Shown: positions 1 to 7,464 of the stretch, one piece after another
How positions within the stretch are numbered: position 1 is the first letter of the stretch
How the letters are laid out: each line of letters opens with the position of its first letter
DNA from: CAZAPG01 sp964486935
Lineage (GTDB): Bacteria; Chloroflexota; Anaerolineae; 4572-78; J111
Assembly (NCBI GenBank): GCA_964486935.1
Contig: CAZAPG010000064.1
Span: 1 to 30,515 of the forward strand
Length of the DNA: 30,515 nucleotides
Direction of reading: 5' to 3'
Translations under genes and position numbers: made by a program
Notes under the pieces: generated by a model
Told to the model about the DNA's origin: nothing
Databases searched by the model: none
What the model saw: only the letters and a program-made list of their open reading frames with translations

Positions 1-55
1 GATTTTAACCAGATTTGCCCAAACAACGGGCAATTGATTTGTACCTTGTACCGGC
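1..55. repeat. Left copy of 55-bp terminal inverted repeat
   Basis: Bases 1-55 are an exact reverse complement of bases 30461-30515. The copy contains a hairpin, TTGCCC (15-20) and GGGCAA (28-33) around a 7-base loop, followed by the first GTACC heptads. Beyond base 55 the two ends remain recognisably related but diverge. The exact length of 55 matches a standard assembler k-mer, so the precise boundary is probably an assembly property while the underlying repeat is real and likely longer on the outside. Confidence 0.97.
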
Positions 56-90
56 CTTGTTGTACGCTGGTACAAGGGTACAAGTACAAA
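39..90. repeat. Heptad (TTGTACC/GGTACAA) iteron-like cluster, left
   Basis: Repeated 7-base units of the type CCTTGTA and its complement TACAAGG occur in both orientations. CCTTGTACCGGC (44-55) faces GCTGGTACAAGG (66-77), an 11/12 inverted repeat, followed by GTACAAG and TACAAAT units. It lies about 35 bases ahead of the start codon of the first ORF, the place expected for an operator or a recombinase/initiator binding array. The binding protein is unknown. Confidence 0.75.
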
Positions 91-123
91 TCATTTCTAA
101 TTGAGCAGAAAGGATTTTCAAAA

Positions 124-507
124 ATGGTTACTTTTTTTTATCGGCTGGAAGATGAGAACGGCGGCGGTTACACGCTGCGGTTTGATAGCTTTATTGGTCA
201 GGTTTGCAGGGCGATTGACAGTGAAAAATTTTGCTATAAAAGCGCCCTTGAAAAACTACTTGAGGTAGACAACGCCCCACCAGCGCCCAACACCGGCGAC
301 GCCGAAAATGATTTTTGGGCCGTGTATGACCAGCTAAAGGTTATTCATAACTTCAAACGGCGGCCTCGGTCGGCCAAATTGAGAAAGCAGGTAGACGCAG
401 CTTTTTTTGAGGGCGTAACCCGTGGTGGCGGTCAACTAAAAGCCACGCACCCGAACCGGTCCGGTTTGGTTCTTTCGTACTCGTTGAGGTTAGAAAATGC
501 TGCGTAA
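124..507 (+). CDS. Small hypothetical protein of the left recombinase module
   Basis: I do not recognise the family of this 127-residue protein. The ATG at 124 is preferred because AAAGGA sits about 9 bases upstream; the longer frame from a TTG at 34 would run through the inverted repeat and heptad array. The protein is basic in its second half (a KRRPRSAKLRKQ stretch), has no predicted membrane segment or signal peptide, and carries aromatic residues near the N-terminus (VTFFYRLED). Its stop overlaps the start of the tyrosine recombinase by 11 bases, so the two are almost certainly translated together. By position it could be an excision/directionality factor, a control protein for the heptad array, or an element-specific accessory protein. 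These are inferences from context only; no helix-turn-helix is obvious. Confidence 0.7.
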   Translation: MVTFFYRLEDENGGGYTLRFDSFIGQVCRAIDSEKFCYKSALEKLLEVDNAPPAPNTGDAENDFWAVYDQLKVIHNFKRRPRSAKLRKQVDAAFFEGVTRGGGQLKATHPNRSGLVLSYSLRLENAA

Positions 508-1432
508 CCTGTTAACCCGTTATAGCTTTGAACAGGCCGTTAGTGATTTTCTAAAGGCCAAAGAGATTAAGGCCCAAAACACACGGGAAAGTTACGAGCG
601 CAGCTTGTGTTACTATCGCCAGTATGTAGGCACACGCTGGCCGCCAACCGCCGATGATATAGACACCTTTTTGGCGGCCAGCAAAGCCAGGGGTTTAGGT
701 AAGGCCAGCTTGCACAACCAATATCGCAATATTCGTTGCTGGCTAAACTGGTTAGAGCGGCGCGGGAAGCTGAGTCACAACCCCATTAAACAGGTTGACG
801 CCCCGGCCAAATATGAACCACTACCCCAGGCCATAGCGGTTGACCGGCTGCAAAAATTCTTTAATGCCATTGCCGCCTATCACTACCCGGCGTGGTTTGA
901 GTGGCTTAGGGTTAGGGATATAGCCCTGTTTTTGCTGCTACTGGAAACCGGAATGAGAATTAGCGAAGTTTGCGCCCTGCGGCTGAATGACCTGGACTTC
1001 CCCCGCCGAACCGCCATAATTCGCCAGGCCAAAGGGGACAAAGACCGGCTAGCCGTGTTTAACAATCCTCGTGTAGCTAAAGCGTTATCAAATTGGCTGG
1101 ATATCCGCGCCTCGTTGCCCATTCCCCTGGAGTGTCACAACGTCTTTGTAACCCACTGGCGGCAACAAATCTGGCGGCCTATCAAAGCCGAGGGAGTCCA
1201 ACACGCCCGGCTGAGGTATTGCAAGCTGGCCGATATTCCCCGTTTCCGGGTGCATGACCTGCGTCACTCATTTGCGGTTTACGCCCTGCGCGGTTTGGCC
1301 GATTTGTTGGATATCCAAAAACAAATGGGCCACAGCAGCCTGGAAGTCACCCTGCGTTACACCCTGGCCGAAGATGTTGGACGGATTGAAAGACACGCCC
1401 GATATAGCCCGGCCCGGTATGTATTTGCCTAA
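497..1432 (+). CDS. Tyrosine site-specific recombinase (XerC/XerD-like integrase)
   Basis: This 311-residue protein cuts and rejoins DNA at specific sites through a 3-prime phosphotyrosine intermediate. Residues about 8-95 form the SAM-like core-binding domain, and about 110-300 the catalytic domain. All catalytic positions are visible: Arg154 in TGMRISEV, Lys179/182 in AKGDKDR, His253 and Arg256 in HDLRH, His279 in MGHSS, and the nucleophile Tyr288, nine residues after that His as in the family. The length is usual for Xer-type recombinases. It overlaps the small upstream ORF by 11 bases and is followed after 65 bases by a large serine recombinase, so two chemically unrelated recombinases sit in one operon. 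It is an element integrase rather than the host XerC/D by context; the att site cannot be fixed from this window alone. Confidence 0.93.
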   Translation: MLRNLLTRYSFEQAVSDFLKAKEIKAQNTRESYERSLCYYRQYVGTRWPPTADDIDTFLAASKARGLGKASLHNQYRNIRCWLNWLERRGKLSHNPIKQVDAPAKYEPLPQAIAVDRLQKFFNAIAAYHYPAWFEWLRVRDIALFLLLLETGMRISEVCALRLNDLDFPRRTAIIRQAKGDKDRLAVFNNPRVAKALSNWLDIRASLPIPLECHNVFVTHWRQQIWRPIKAEGVQHARLRYCKLADIPRFRVHDLRHSFAVYALRGLADLLDIQKQMGHSSLEVTLRYTLAEDVGRIERHARYSPARYVFA

Positions 1433-1434
1433 CT

Positions 1435-1471
1435 TTCACCCCCTGCCCCGGTAATGGGGGCAGGGGGTGAA
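1435..1471. terminator. 15-bp GC-rich hairpin between the two recombinase genes
   Basis: TTCACCCCCTGCCCC (1435-1449) is followed by a 7-base loop (1450-1456) and its exact complement (1457-1471). No T-tract follows on the plus strand, so this is not a standard intrinsic terminator. It lies between the integrase stop and the GAGGT ribosome binding site of the serine recombinase, where it could act as an attenuator, a transcript-stabilising stem or a partial terminator lowering expression of the second recombinase. Confidence 0.6.
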
Positions 1472-1497
1472 CTATCATAGCAAAGTAGAGGTAAAAA

Positions 1498-3027
1498 ATG
1501 AAACACGCCATTATTTACGACCGGGGCAGCACTAAAAAGCAGGCAGACAACTACAGCCGGGTTAATGCCCGTGAAGTTGGTATTAGAATTGCTGAACAGA
1601 ACGGCTTTTCTTGGGAATACGTGAAGGAAATAGGCACGGGTACAACCCTGACAGGCCGCCCGGAAATGATGAAAATTTTAGACAGAATCGCCGCCGGCGA
1701 GATACAGGTTATTATTGTGCAAGACCTTGACCGGCTGGCCCGGCCCGAAGATGCTGTTGTGTACAACACTATCCGGCAGGTGATAATGGAGTACAACGCT
1801 ATCATCTTCACCCATACCAGCCGGGTTGACCTTAACGACGATGACGACGATTTTATGGCCGATATAACAATGTCTGTTGCCAAAAAAGAACGCCGGCGAA
1901 CCATGAAGCGAATAATGCGAAGTTTGAAGGCCAAAGCCGAGCAGGGGCGATTTATTGGGGGCGCTCTTGGGCTTGGATATAAAATTGTTTATCGGAATGA
2001 GGGCAAAGACAGTGATTTAGCCATAGACGAAAGCGAAGTAAAGAGAGTCAAAGCCATTTTTGACACCCTGGAAAGCACCGGGGGCAATATTGGCGCGGCG
2101 GCCAAAAAGCTAAATGAGCGGGGCTACAGGGGCAAAAAAGGGAATTTATTTGCACCCTCTACGGTAAGGAAGCTGGCTAATCAAAAGTTGTACATCGGCA
2201 TTTTTGAAACCAAAGTAACCGACAAGATAAGCCACCGGCCCGATTTGCAAATTATTAGCATAGACCAGTTCAACCGCGTACAGAAGCTAATCAAAAGCCG
2301 GGCCGGAAACCACAGGGACATGGGTAAGCGGGGGCGGTATGTGCTTACGGGCTTTGTGGTTTGCGCCAATTGTGGCGGCCCAATGGTTGCCGCAAATAAG
2401 GGGCGGATTGTATACCAATGCGCGAACCGCCGAAAATATGGGCCGCAAAGATGCGCTACCAGCAAGTCTTACTCAGAACATTTAATTTTGTCGCCCATTA
2501 TTGAATTTTTGGCCGATTTTATTCAGAAGCAAATTGACTTTCATGCGGAATTGGACGCCGCCGCCGCCCGGTATGGCAAAAGTATCACCGAGGAAGCAAT
2601 AGAGGCCGCCGTACAAGGTGAACTTGCCAGCGTTCAAGCCGGTAAGCAACGGTTGATTGAGGCCATAAGCTTGGGTATACTCACCCATCAAGAGGCCGCC
2701 GTGAAACTGGATGAATTGAGAGAACAGGAACAACGTTTGATGGTTGAGTTATCCAGCATTGCTGAAAAGACCGAAATTTTGGATCAATGGCAAGAAGCCC
2801 TTAACGCGCTAAAGGAACAAGATATTACAGGCAGGCTCACCCAATTGGCAGCACAAAAGCCGATAGCTTTTAGACGGTTGCTTGCGCTTGTGTTTGAACC
2901 CAATAGCCTGAGAGTGAGAACAGAACGCAAAGCGGGTAAATGGGTAGGCACATTAGAGATTTATAGGCTTACCGAAGCAATGAGAGACGCAACATTGGTA
3001 TCTTTTTGTACCGAAAGGCAGAGTTAG
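1498..3027 (+). CDS. Large serine recombinase, left
   Basis: This 509-residue large serine recombinase catalyses DNA integration/excision through a 5-prime phosphoserine bond. The resolvase domain occupies residues 1-145; the usual YxRxS motif is present as YDRGS with Arg9 and nucleophile Ser11. A recombinase DNA-binding domain follows at about 160-265 and a zinc ribbon at about 285-320 with Cys289, Cys292, Cys308 and Cys319. A long charged coiled-coil region (about 345-440) precedes the C-terminal tail. An acidic run DDDDD at 114-118 is unusual. The start is set by GAGGT 7 bases upstream. It appears full length. Host genes begin 147 bases after its stop, so its 3-prime end is the inner edge of the module. 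It is distinct from the right-hand serine recombinase. Confidence 0.93.
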   Translation: MKHAIIYDRGSTKKQADNYSRVNAREVGIRIAEQNGFSWEYVKEIGTGTTLTGRPEMMKILDRIAAGEIQVIIVQDLDRLARPEDAVVYNTIRQVIMEYNAIIFTHTSRVDLNDDDDDFMADITMSVAKKERRRTMKRIMRSLKAKAEQGRFIGGALGLGYKIVYRNEGKDSDLAIDESEVKRVKAIFDTLESTGGNIGAAAKKLNERGYRGKKGNLFAPSTVRKLANQKLYIGIFETKVTDKISHRPDLQIISIDQFNRVQKLIKSRAGNHRDMGKRGRYVLTGFVVCANCGGPMVAANKGRIVYQCANRRKYGPQRCATSKSYSEHLILSPIIEFLADFIQKQIDFHAELDAAAARYGKSITEEAIEAAVQGELASVQAGKQRLIEAISLGILTHQEAAVKLDELREQEQRLMVELSSIAEKTEILDQWQEALNALKEQDITGRLTQLAAQKPIAFRRLLALVFEPNSLRVRTERKAGKWVGTLEIYRLTEAMRDATLVSFCTERQS

Positions 3028-3071
3028 GTATAATCATAAAATCTGCCCGGTGTGAGTCTGCAAATTTTAAA

Positions 3072-3101
3072 TCTTCAGGCCACCCAAAACTATGGTATAA
3101 T
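3072..3101 (+). promoter_or_regulatory. Extended -10 promoter of the partner-switching phosphatase gene
   Basis: TGGTATAAT at 3093-3101 is a perfect extended -10 element; the -35 region (around 3072-3078) is poor, as often seen with extended -10 promoters. A second GGTATAAT occurs at 3027-3034, touching the recombinase stop codon. The transcript would start near 3108 and carry a leader of about 65 bases. Confidence 0.6.
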
Positions 3102-3141
3102 GGACGCGCAATCAACCCTGTCTTGTAATCAGAACGCGTCC
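3102..3141 (+). promoter_or_regulatory. Inverted repeat at transcript start of phosphatase gene
   Basis: GGACGCG (3102-3108) and CGCGTCC (3135-3141) are perfect complements around a 26-base spacer, placed directly downstream of the extended -10 box. This may be an operator or a 5-prime stem. No clear ribosome binding site precedes the following ATG. Confidence 0.4.
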
Positions 3142-3174
3142 AACTCAAACCCCAAGCGTTAGAATAACCTGTTG

Positions 3175-5232
3175 ATGCTTGACGTATTCATTCCCCAACA
3201 GCTAAATTTATTTAAAGATTTTGCCAATCAATGGCAACAGGCTACCGGTAGCAAGCTTATACTACTCTCACCCACAGGCGAGGTAGTGGCAAGCGCTAAC
3301 GGCGCCTACCCTGTTGTTACCCCAGAAATTTTAGACCAAATCTCTCCGCAAGAAACCAGTTTCTTTACCTATTCTCAAAAACCTGTTCTGGCCGCGCCGC
3401 TGATTCAAGGTGGTCAAACCCTTGGATATATTTTGGCGCTTAACGCCAGAGCGCAAGATGCCTCGTTGCTGAAATGGGGCGCTCAAAACATAGTGGCCCG
3501 GCTGGTTGATAACCAGGCCCTGCAAAATATGACCGATGAACTGATCGGGGCCTGGGACCAGCTAGAGTTGATTTATCGGGTTACAAAAAACCTGGCGCTT
3601 ACCACTGATTTGATGGCGACTCTTCGCTCAATTTTGCAGGAAATAAAAAAGGTGGTTGACACCGAAGACGGCTTTGTGCTGTTCAAACAAAACCAGATGC
3701 TATCAACCGTAACCTGCCGCCCCAACAGCGATGAGTCTAGTTACACCCCCACCCTGCTCAACAAACTGGTGCAGGCCAATCGGGCTGTTATTTGTAACGA
3801 TGTTTTGACTTGCCGGCAACTCTGGCCGCAAGCCCCTACCCTTGTAAAAAATATGCTGGCCATTCATATTGGCCTTACCGAAGAAAACGTTCAGGCCGCT
3901 ATTGGACTGATTAATAAAGTTAATAACACGTTTACCGCCGGCGACGTAAAATTGCTAACGGCTTTAGCCCAGCATTTGGCCACCATTATTAAAAACTTTT
4001 TAGCCCATCAAAAAGTTGTTACTCAAGAGCGATTAAGCCGGGAACTGGAAATTGCCGCCGAAATTCAAGAAAGCATGCTGCCGCCCAAACTTCCCCAATT
4101 GGGTGGGTTGTCGATGGCCGTTTCTTCTATCCCTGCCTCTGAAGTGGGCGGCGATTTTTATGATTTTGTAACCCTTGACGACCGCCACCTGGTGCTGATG
4201 ATTGGCGACGTGTCGGGCAAAGGCATTCCGGCGGCCATGCTAACCTCTCTTACCCGCACCATGCTGCGGGTAGAGGCCATGCGCGGCGAACCGCCCCATA
4301 AAATTATTAAACAGGCCAACAACGTTTTGCATCATGATTTAAGCCGGGCCGATGCCTTTGTAACCGTATTTGTCGCCATCATCGACGCCTTTGAAGCCAA
4401 ACTTACCTATGCCAGCGCCGGCCATACCCCCACCCTGCTCTGGCAGGCCGAGGCCGGAAAAGTCAAACAATTAAAAGCCACCTCGCCGCCTATTGGCATT
4501 GTTGGCTTTCAGGATAACCACTCGCACACAATTGAATTACAACCCAGCGATACCCTGGTTTTTTATACCGATGGTATTACCGAAGCGCACTCGCCTAATA
4601 ACGATTTGTTTGGTTTAAATCGACTCGTTTACATTGTTGAGTCCAGGGCGGTTGATGCGCCCGAAATACTTCAGCAATATATCCAGTCAGAAGTGCTTAA
4701 CTTTTCGCGCAATGCCTCAAGCAAAGATGATGCCACCTTGCTGGTTGTAAAAATTTTGCCCCACTCCGAGGCGTCAATGCCACAACACATCTCTACAGTG
4801 GTCAAAACCGTTGATTTCATCTACCCGGCCGATATGGAGTACTTGAGCGAAATCTCGCAAGAAATTTCGGCCACCTGCCGAGAGTTACCCGCACTGCCCG
4901 TTAGCTCCAGAGGAGATGATTTTATCTACCTGATAGAACTGGCTATTTCAGAAATTTGCACCAACATTATCAAACACGCCTACGCCGGTCAAAAAGGTGA
5001 AATTAACGGGCGCGTTACGCTGCTAAACAACGGCGTGCAGCTAGACTTTTACGACCAGGGCGCCAGTTTTGACCCCAACTCTGTGCCCGAACCCACGCCC
5101 GACCCGCACAATTTATCAGAGGGCGGGTACGGTTTGCATATTGTCAGGCAAATTATGGATGTGGTTTCTTACGAAAGCAAACCTGACGCAGGCAATCACT
5201 GGCACCTGATAAAATTTTTGACACATTCATAA
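3175..5232 (+). CDS. SpoIIE-type PP2C phosphatase fused to RsbW-like kinase domain
   Basis: This 685-residue soluble signalling protein has a sensor-like N-terminus (1-115), a GAF-like domain (about 130-275), a SpoIIE/RsbU PP2C phosphatase domain (about 285-530) and a C-terminal GHKL kinase domain of the RsbW/SpoIIAB type (about 545-682). Phosphatase metal ligands are visible: Asp327 in GGDFYD, Asp345 in GDVSGKG, Asp466 in YTDG and Asp519 in KDDATLL. The kinase N-box (ELAISEICTNIIKHA) with Glu593 and Asn597, a DQGASFD G1 box and a GGYGLHI G2 box are intact. In partner switching, RsbU-like domains dephosphorylate STAS antagonists and RsbW-like domains phosphorylate them, so both opposing activities may reside in one chain. 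Two STAS genes follow 236 bases later. A TTG three bases upstream is an alternative start. No transmembrane segment is evident. Confidence 0.9.
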   Translation: MLDVFIPQQLNLFKDFANQWQQATGSKLILLSPTGEVVASANGAYPVVTPEILDQISPQETSFFTYSQKPVLAAPLIQGGQTLGYILALNARAQDASLLKWGAQNIVARLVDNQALQNMTDELIGAWDQLELIYRVTKNLALTTDLMATLRSILQEIKKVVDTEDGFVLFKQNQMLSTVTCRPNSDESSYTPTLLNKLVQANRAVICNDVLTCRQLWPQAPTLVKNMLAIHIGLTEENVQAAIGLINKVNNTFTAGDVKLLTALAQHLATIIKNFLAHQKVVTQERLSRELEIAAEIQESMLPPKLPQLGGLSMAVSSIPASEVGGDFYDFVTLDDRHLVLMIGDVSGKGIPAAMLTSLTRTMLRVEAMRGEPPHKIIKQANNVLHHDLSRADAFVTVFVAIIDAFEAKLTYASAGHTPTLLWQAEAGKVKQLKATSPPIGIVGFQDNHSHTIELQPSDTLVFYTDGITEAHSPNNDLFGLNRLVYIVESRAVDAPEILQQYIQSEVLNFSRNASSKDDATLLVVKILPHSEASMPQHISTVVKTVDFIYPADMEYLSEISQEISATCRELPALPVSSRGDDFIYLIELAISEICTNIIKHAYAGQKGEINGRVTLLNNGVQLDFYDQGASFDPNSVPEPTPDPHNLSEGGYGLHIVRQIMDVVSYESKPDAGNHWHLIKFLTHS

Positions 5233-5268
5233 CTTCAATATTTAATTTACAATAATCACTGCGGGTCT

Positions 5269-5349
5269 GTCCCAAATTTTGGGAACAGATAGGGGGCGCG
5301 GGGGGTATCCCCCCTGCCGAAGGTGTCCCAATTTCCTAAAATTTGGGAC
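5269..5349. repeat. 81-bp MITE-like inverted-repeat element
   Basis: GTCCCAAATTTTGGGAA at 5269-5285 is matched by the complement of TTCCTAAAATTTGGGAC at 5333-5349 with one mismatch. The interior holds a GGGGGGTATCCCCCC palindrome. It lies between the phosphatase gene and the STAS operon, encodes nothing, and looks like a small non-autonomous or REP-like element. No flanking target duplication was confirmed. Confidence 0.7.
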
Positions 5350-5371
5350 GCACCCAATCACTGCTGCTAAA

Positions 5372-5400
5372 TTGCGTCAAAGGTATTTAAGGATTACAAT
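5372..5400 (+). promoter_or_regulatory. Sigma70-type promoter of the STAS-STAS-receiver operon
   Basis: TTGCGT (5372-5377) and TACAAT (5395-5400) are separated by exactly 17 bases. The start of the first STAS gene is 68 bases downstream. This promoter lies just after the 81-bp repeat element and would make the three small genes transcribable independently of the phosphatase gene. Confidence 0.6.
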
Positions 5401-5468
5401 AAAACCGTTATTCTTAGGGCGGTAATCATTGCTCGCTTACGAGATATAAAAATATTGGGAGCGAATTT

Positions 5469-5813
5469 ATGGAAATCTCTTGCAAATCAGTTTCACCAAA
5501 TGTCAGCGTTGTATCCTTAAATGGAGCATTAAACGCTCGCTCGGCTGAGGAGGCCAAACAGACCTTCAGAAACCTGGTTGAAGAAGGGGTCACTCAGGTA
5601 ATTGTCGACCTGCATGAAGTTCCGTTTATAGATAGCTCTGGCCTGGCAGCCCTGGTATCTGGCCTCAAAACGTTGGGCGGCGAAGCTTCAAACCTTAAAT
5701 TGGCCGCGCCCCAATCGCAGGCCCGGCTGTTGTTTGAACTGACGATGTTTGACCGCGTATTTGAAATCCACGATAGCGTGGATGATGCGATGAAAAGCTT
5801 AAACGCAAGCTAA
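5469..5813 (+). CDS. STAS-domain anti-sigma factor antagonist (RsbV/SpoIIAA-like), copy 1
   Basis: This 114-residue single STAS domain protein is expected to bind an RsbW-type kinase when unphosphorylated and release its partner. The phospho-switch motif is FIDSSGLAAL with Ser56/Ser57 after the VIVDL strand. Length and fold match SpoIIAA/RsbV antagonists. GGGAG lies 8 bases before the ATG. It is 10 bases upstream of a paralogue with an identical PFIDSSGLAALVSGL core, so the pair arose by tandem duplication. By context it is a substrate of the upstream phosphatase-kinase fusion; the controlled output (a sigma factor or another partner) is not in the window. Confidence 0.93.
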   Translation: MEISCKSVSPNVSVVSLNGALNARSAEEAKQTFRNLVEEGVTQVIVDLHEVPFIDSSGLAALVSGLKTLGGEASNLKLAAPQSQARLLFELTMFDRVFEIHDSVDDAMKSLNAS

Positions 5814-5823
5814 AGGTGCAGTT

Positions 5824-6162
5824 ATGGAGATATCTCGCCAAATACTTGGCGAAAATATTGTTTTAATTCGCCTGAGTGGTCGCCTGGACGCAACTGCCAG
5901 TTCAGCAGTTAAAGACATCCTGCAAGAATCGTTAGAGGAAGAGCAGTATAAAATTATTATCGACTTGCAGAATGTCCCCTTTATAGATAGTTCTGGTTTG
6001 GCTGCGTTAGTATCTGGTTTGCGGATGGCGCGAGAAAAAAAAGGGGATATTGTTTTAAGCGGCGCCCAGCCCCAGGCGCAAATTGTATTTCGTCTGACGA
6101 TGCTGGACCGTATTTTTGCCATTCATCCCACTACTGATCAAGCTCAACAAAGCCTGAATTAG
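5824..6162 (+). CDS. STAS-domain anti-sigma factor antagonist, copy 2
   Basis: This is a 112-residue paralogue of the preceding STAS protein, with the same FIDSSGLAAL switch at Ser56/Ser57 and a similar C-terminal LTMLDRIFAIH segment. AAAGGTG lies a few bases before the ATG at 5824. The N-terminal strands differ more than the switch region, suggesting that both are recognised by the same kinase/phosphatase but may bind different partners. The gene is co-transcribed with copy 1 and followed after 5 bases by a receiver-domain gene. Such twin antagonists can let one enzyme read out to two pathways; that is inference. Confidence 0.93.
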   Translation: MEISRQILGENIVLIRLSGRLDATASSAVKDILQESLEEEQYKIIIDLQNVPFIDSSGLAALVSGLRMAREKKGDIVLSGAQPQAQIVFRLTMLDRIFAIHPTTDQAQQSLN

Positions 6163-6167
6163 CTATT

Positions 6168-6536
6168 GTGTCTGCAACAGTTCTTATCATTGATGATGCT
6201 GTTCATATTCGCCGTTTAATTGCCAGAATGTTGGAGCAAAACAATTTTAACACCCTGGAAGCCGCCGATGGTTTGGAAGGGTTGTTGCTATTGAAAGAGC
6301 AGAAACCAAGCGTTGTCACCTGCGATATCTCGATGCCGTTGATGGATGGTTTTGAATTTTTGCTCGCCGCCAAAAATGACCCCGAAACACAAAACATCCC
6401 CATTATTATGGTTACAGCCGTAGGGCAAGAAGAAGAAACGGCCAAGGCCCTGCAATTGGGCGCCGATGCCTGTTTAACCAAACCCTTTAGCTCTAGCCAC
6501 TTGCTAGAGTTAATTCAAACTCAACTTGGTAAATAA
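6168..6536 (+). CDS. Stand-alone CheY-like response regulator receiver
   Basis: This is a 122-residue single receiver domain with a complete active site: Asp9/Asp10 acidic pair, phospho-acceptor Asp53 in VVTCDISMPLMDG, Thr83 and Lys105 in TKPF. There is no output domain, so it acts by protein contact. The GTG at 6168 is the only start that fits, 5 bases after the preceding stop, implying translational coupling. No histidine kinase is encoded nearby. In STAS/SpoIIE modules such receivers often connect two-component input to partner switching; here the target is not known. A strong bidirectional terminator follows. Confidence 0.92.
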   Translation: MSATVLIIDDAVHIRRLIARMLEQNNFNTLEAADGLEGLLLLKEQKPSVVTCDISMPLMDGFEFLLAAKNDPETQNIPIIMVTAVGQEEETAKALQLGADACLTKPFSSSHLLELIQTQLGK

Positions 6537-6551
6537 ACATACCAAAAACAA

Positions 6552-6584
6552 AAAGGGCCAGGATATTTACCTGGCCCTTTTTTT
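6552..6584. terminator. Bidirectional intrinsic terminator
   Basis: GGGCCAGG (6555-6562) and CCTGGCCC (6570-6577) form a perfect 8-bp stem around a 7-base loop. There is an A-tract on the left and T7 on the right, so the structure serves both the receiver operon on the plus strand (stop at 6536) and the isomerase gene on the minus strand (stop at 6593). Confidence 0.93.
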
Positions 6585-6592
6585 GTTGACTT

Positions 6593-7348
6593 TTAACCCA
6601 GCCGGGCGCGTAGATTTTGCAGGCTCAGGGTCAAACTGTCAAACGGGTTGCCGGGGCAGGTATCTTGTTCAACAATATACCATTGGGTCTGGCTTGTTTC
6701 AGCCGCCTCAAAAATGCTCAACCAATTCAGCGTGCCGGTTCCTACCTCGGCAAAGGTGGGCGGCTCAGTGGGGGACATATCTTTAAGATGAATCAGGGGA
6801 ACCCGCCCTGACCATTGTTTGATGTAACCAGCCGGGTCTTCGCCGCCAAATTTTATCCAGTAGGTATCGGCTTCAAGCTGAAGGTTGGCCGGGTCGCTTT
6901 GCTCAAGTAAAATGTTCAGGGCATATTTGTTGTTAAATTTGATAAATTCAAATTCATGGTGGTGGTAGCAAAGCTGCAAGCCATTGGCCCGGCACTGCTG
7001 GCCGATTTTATTTAAATCTGCGGCCAGAGCGCGGTAGTCAGCCTCGGCGCTGCGCGCTTCTGGCGGCAGCCAGGGGCAAATTAAAAAATCCGCGCCCAGT
7101 TCCAGATAGGTTTCTATTTGATGAGTCAAATTATTTTTCAACTCCGCCAGCGATACATGGGCGCTGACGCATTTAAGATTTAACGTTTGCAGGGTTTGGG
7201 CAATTTCTGCCGGGGTATGGTTGAATAGCCCGGCCAACTCTACGCCGGTGTAGCCAATTTTGGCTACTCTTTCTAAAGCTTTGGGTAAATTTTGGGCGGC
7301 GGCCTCTCTGACCGTATACATTTGGGCTGCAATTGGGGGGTGACTCAT
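6593..7348 (-). CDS. Sugar phosphate isomerase/epimerase-like TIM barrel protein
   Basis: This 251-residue protein belongs to the xylose-isomerase-like AP endonuclease-2 superfamily. Putative divalent metal ligands are in the expected order: Glu132 in HHEFEF, Asp161 in LEADTYW, His187 in IHLKD and Glu227 in YIVEQD. GAGGT precedes the ATG. Family members isomerise or epimerise sugars, inositols or keto-acids; the substrate here cannot be assigned. It stands alone between the terminators of the receiver operon and clpC, facing the receiver gene tail to tail. It is only distantly similar to the second isomerase-like protein at 24062-24970. Confidence 0.85.
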   Translation of the reverse strand: MSHPPIAAQMYTVREAAAQNLPKALERVAKIGYTGVELAGLFNHTPAEIAQTLQTLNLKCVSAHVSLAELKNNLTHQIETYLELGADFLICPWLPPEARSAEADYRALAADLNKIGQQCRANGLQLCYHHHEFEFIKFNNKYALNILLEQSDPANLQLEADTYWIKFGGEDPAGYIKQWSGRVPLIHLKDMSPTEPPTFAEVGTGTLNWLSIFEAAETSQTQWYIVEQDTCPGNPFDSLTLSLQNLRARLG

Positions 7349-7381
7349 TAGTTTACCTCATAGAAATTTGTTTGATTATTA

Positions 7382-7402
7382 TCAGGCTGTTTGGCAGCCT
7401 GA
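7382..7402. other. Hairpin in leader of the isomerase-like gene
   Basis: TCAGGCTG (7382-7389) and CAGCCTGA (7395-7402) form an 8-bp perfect stem with a 5-base loop. It lies 34 bases upstream of the isomerase start on the minus strand, without a T-tract. It may be an operator or a leader stem. Confidence 0.45.
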
Positions 7403-7411
7403 GTTGGACAT

Positions 7412-7441
7412 AAAAAAGCCCTACAAAAACGTAGGGCTTTT
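7412..7441 (-). terminator. Intrinsic terminator of clpC
   Basis: On the minus strand GCCCTAC (complement of 7431-7437) pairs with GTAGGGC (complement of 7418-7424) around a 6-base loop and is followed by T6 (7412-7417). The clpC stop codon lies 24 bases upstream at 7465. Confidence 0.9.
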
Positions 7442-7464
7442 GACTAATCTGACCTGATTGAAAG

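Noticed and set aside
1..3027. Prophage remnant
   Set aside because: Only recombinases and one small ORF are present; there are no structural, lysis or packaging genes in the window.
3000..3034. TTGTACC and GGTATAAT near the left serine recombinase stop as an att site or third heptad cluster
   Set aside because: Only one heptad-like match occurs, inside coding sequence, and no corresponding sequence was seen at the right module inner edge.
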